A stretch of DNA of 5,485 nucleotides from an uncultured Rhodoluna sp. (GTDB lineage Bacteria > Actinomycetota > Actinomycetes > Actinomycetales > Microbacteriaceae). The stretch spans positions 1-5,485 of the forward strand of contig CALDKR010000100.1 of NCBI GenBank assembly GCA_937898095.1, read 5' to 3'. Positions 5,377 to 5,485 of this stretch are shown here, piece after piece. The first letter of the stretch is position 1. Each line of letters begins with the position of its first letter. The position numbers and the translations under genes were made by a program. Under the pieces are notes generated by a model. It searched no databases and was not told the DNA's origin. It saw only the letters and a program-made list of their open reading frames with translations.

Positions 5377-5400
5377 GCCCCATTTTCCGGGGCTTTTGTT
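5377..5400 (+). terminator. Terminator-like hairpin in the 16S leader
   Basis: GCCCC (5377-5381), loop ATTTTCC, GGGGC (5389-5393) is a perfect 5-bp GC stem followed at once by TTTTGTT. It has the shape of an intrinsic terminator but lies about 35 nt before mature 16S and downstream of all rrn promoters. Either antitermination overrides it, or it is a processing or folding element; the sequence alone cannot decide. Confidence 0.4.
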
Positions 5401-5406
5401 AAGTTT

Positions 5407-5426
5407 CCGATGAGCTTGCTCATCGG
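5407..5426 (+). other. CUUG-tetraloop hairpin before the 16S 5' end
   Basis: CCGATGAG (5407-5414) and CTCATCGG (5419-5426) form a perfect 8-bp stem closed by G(CTTG)C, a known extra-stable loop. GTTAA (5398-5402) and TTAAC (5429-5433) can extend it across an internal loop, so the helix reaches the predicted mature 16S start. This fits a pre-rRNA processing stem. Confidence 0.6.
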
Positions 5427-5433
5427 TATTAAC

Positions 5434-5485
5434 TTTTACGGAGAGTTTGATCCTGGCTCAGGACGAACGCTGGCGGCGTGCTTAA
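5434..5485 (+). rRNA. rrs: 16S ribosomal RNA, 5' end only
   Basis: The universal bacterial 16S start AGAGTTTGATCCTGGCTCAG is at 5442-5461, followed by GACGAACGCTGGCGGCGTGC and TTAA to the window edge. By alignment to E. coli numbering, position 1 falls at about 5435. The CGGAGAGTTTGATC and GGCGGCGTGCTTAA forms are typical of Actinobacteria. The gene runs off the window; the rest of the rrn operon is expected beyond it. Confidence 0.97.

Larger units (their letters stand above)
4906..5434 (+). promoter_or_regulatory. Gene-free rrn control region
   Basis: No protein gene or tRNA is seen over these 529 bases. The stretch is A+T-richer than the coding DNA on both sides and contains A-tracts at 4948-4954 and 5143-5150, tandem sigma-70-type promoters, a boxA-like site and the hairpin-rich 16S leader, described separately. 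Bases 5015-5099 hold nothing I can name. Confidence 0.75.
5200..5434 (+). other. 16S rRNA precursor leader
   Basis: This is the transcribed leader removed during 16S maturation. In order it has a small hairpin with a GAAA tetraloop (TTCTA 5214-5218 / TAGAA 5223-5227); the TTGAGAACTCAACAGCGTG element (5249-5267) followed by TGTCGATGCCAA, which I recall from actinobacterial rRNA leaders and 16S-23S spacers; a hairpin GCCAAG/CTTGGC (5280-5285 / 5291-5296); a near-perfect palindrome (5337-5355); a terminator-like GC stem (5377-5393); and a CUUG-loop hairpin (5407-5426). Such stems usually help fold and process the pre-rRNA. Confidence 0.65.

Noticed and set aside
4906..5434. tRNA, small ORF or riboswitch in the gene-free stretch
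   Set aside because: No cloverleaf, TTC-type T-loop, supported start codon with ribosome site, or known riboswitch core was seen; promoter and rRNA leader elements explain the structure.
1..5485. CRISPR array, transposon or novel defence system
   Set aside because: No regularly spaced repeats, transposase motifs or accessory gene clusters are present; apart from the first 364 bases, the genes are housekeeping or a common small DUF protein.

Overview
Most of this window is ordinary core-genome DNA of a moderate-GC actinobacterium. A 52-base 16S rRNA start of actinobacterial type (AGAGTTTGATCCTGGCTCAG followed by GGACGAACGCTGGCGGCGTGCTTAA) closes the window. The rRNA leader carries a TTGAGAACTCAACAGCGTG element that I recall from rRNA leaders and spacers of high-GC Gram-positives. 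Together with compact gene spacing and roughly 54% GC in the argF remnant, this suggests a small-genome Microbacteriaceae-like organism (freshwater or marine Luna-type). That placement is inference, not proof.

Layout: (1) Bases 1 to about 364 are high-GC (about 69% by hand count) and do not belong to the gene they run into. They hold an unrecognised reading frame of high-GC codon style. (2) At about 364/365 the sequence switches abruptly, in mid-codon context, to the last 78 codons of argF (ornithine carbamoyltransferase). (3) After a 92-nt gap come argG (argininosuccinate synthase), argH (argininosuccinate lyase, joined by an ATGA overlap) and tyrS (tyrosyl-tRNA synthetase, 2 nt after argH), all on the plus strand and apparently one transcription unit. 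(4) A small DUF1905 gene lies on the minus strand, converging on tyrS with 11 nt between stop codons. (5) From about 4906 to 5434 there is no gene. This stretch holds the DUF1905 promoter, two good tandem rrn promoters and a possible third, a dyad over one -35 box, a boxA-like site and a structured rRNA leader ending in two strong hairpins. (6) The 16S rRNA gene begins at about 5435 and runs off the window.

The three arg genes are the last three steps of arginine synthesis: ornithine plus carbamoyl phosphate to citrulline, then argininosuccinate, then arginine plus fumarate. argR, which lies between argF and argG in many actinobacteria, is absent from that position. tyrS probably rides on the arginine transcript. 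I found no mobile element, CRISPR array, tRNA or undescribed multi-gene system. The items most worth checking are the argF junction (probably an assembly or cloning chimera, possibly a real rearrangement) and the architecture of the rrn promoter and leader.
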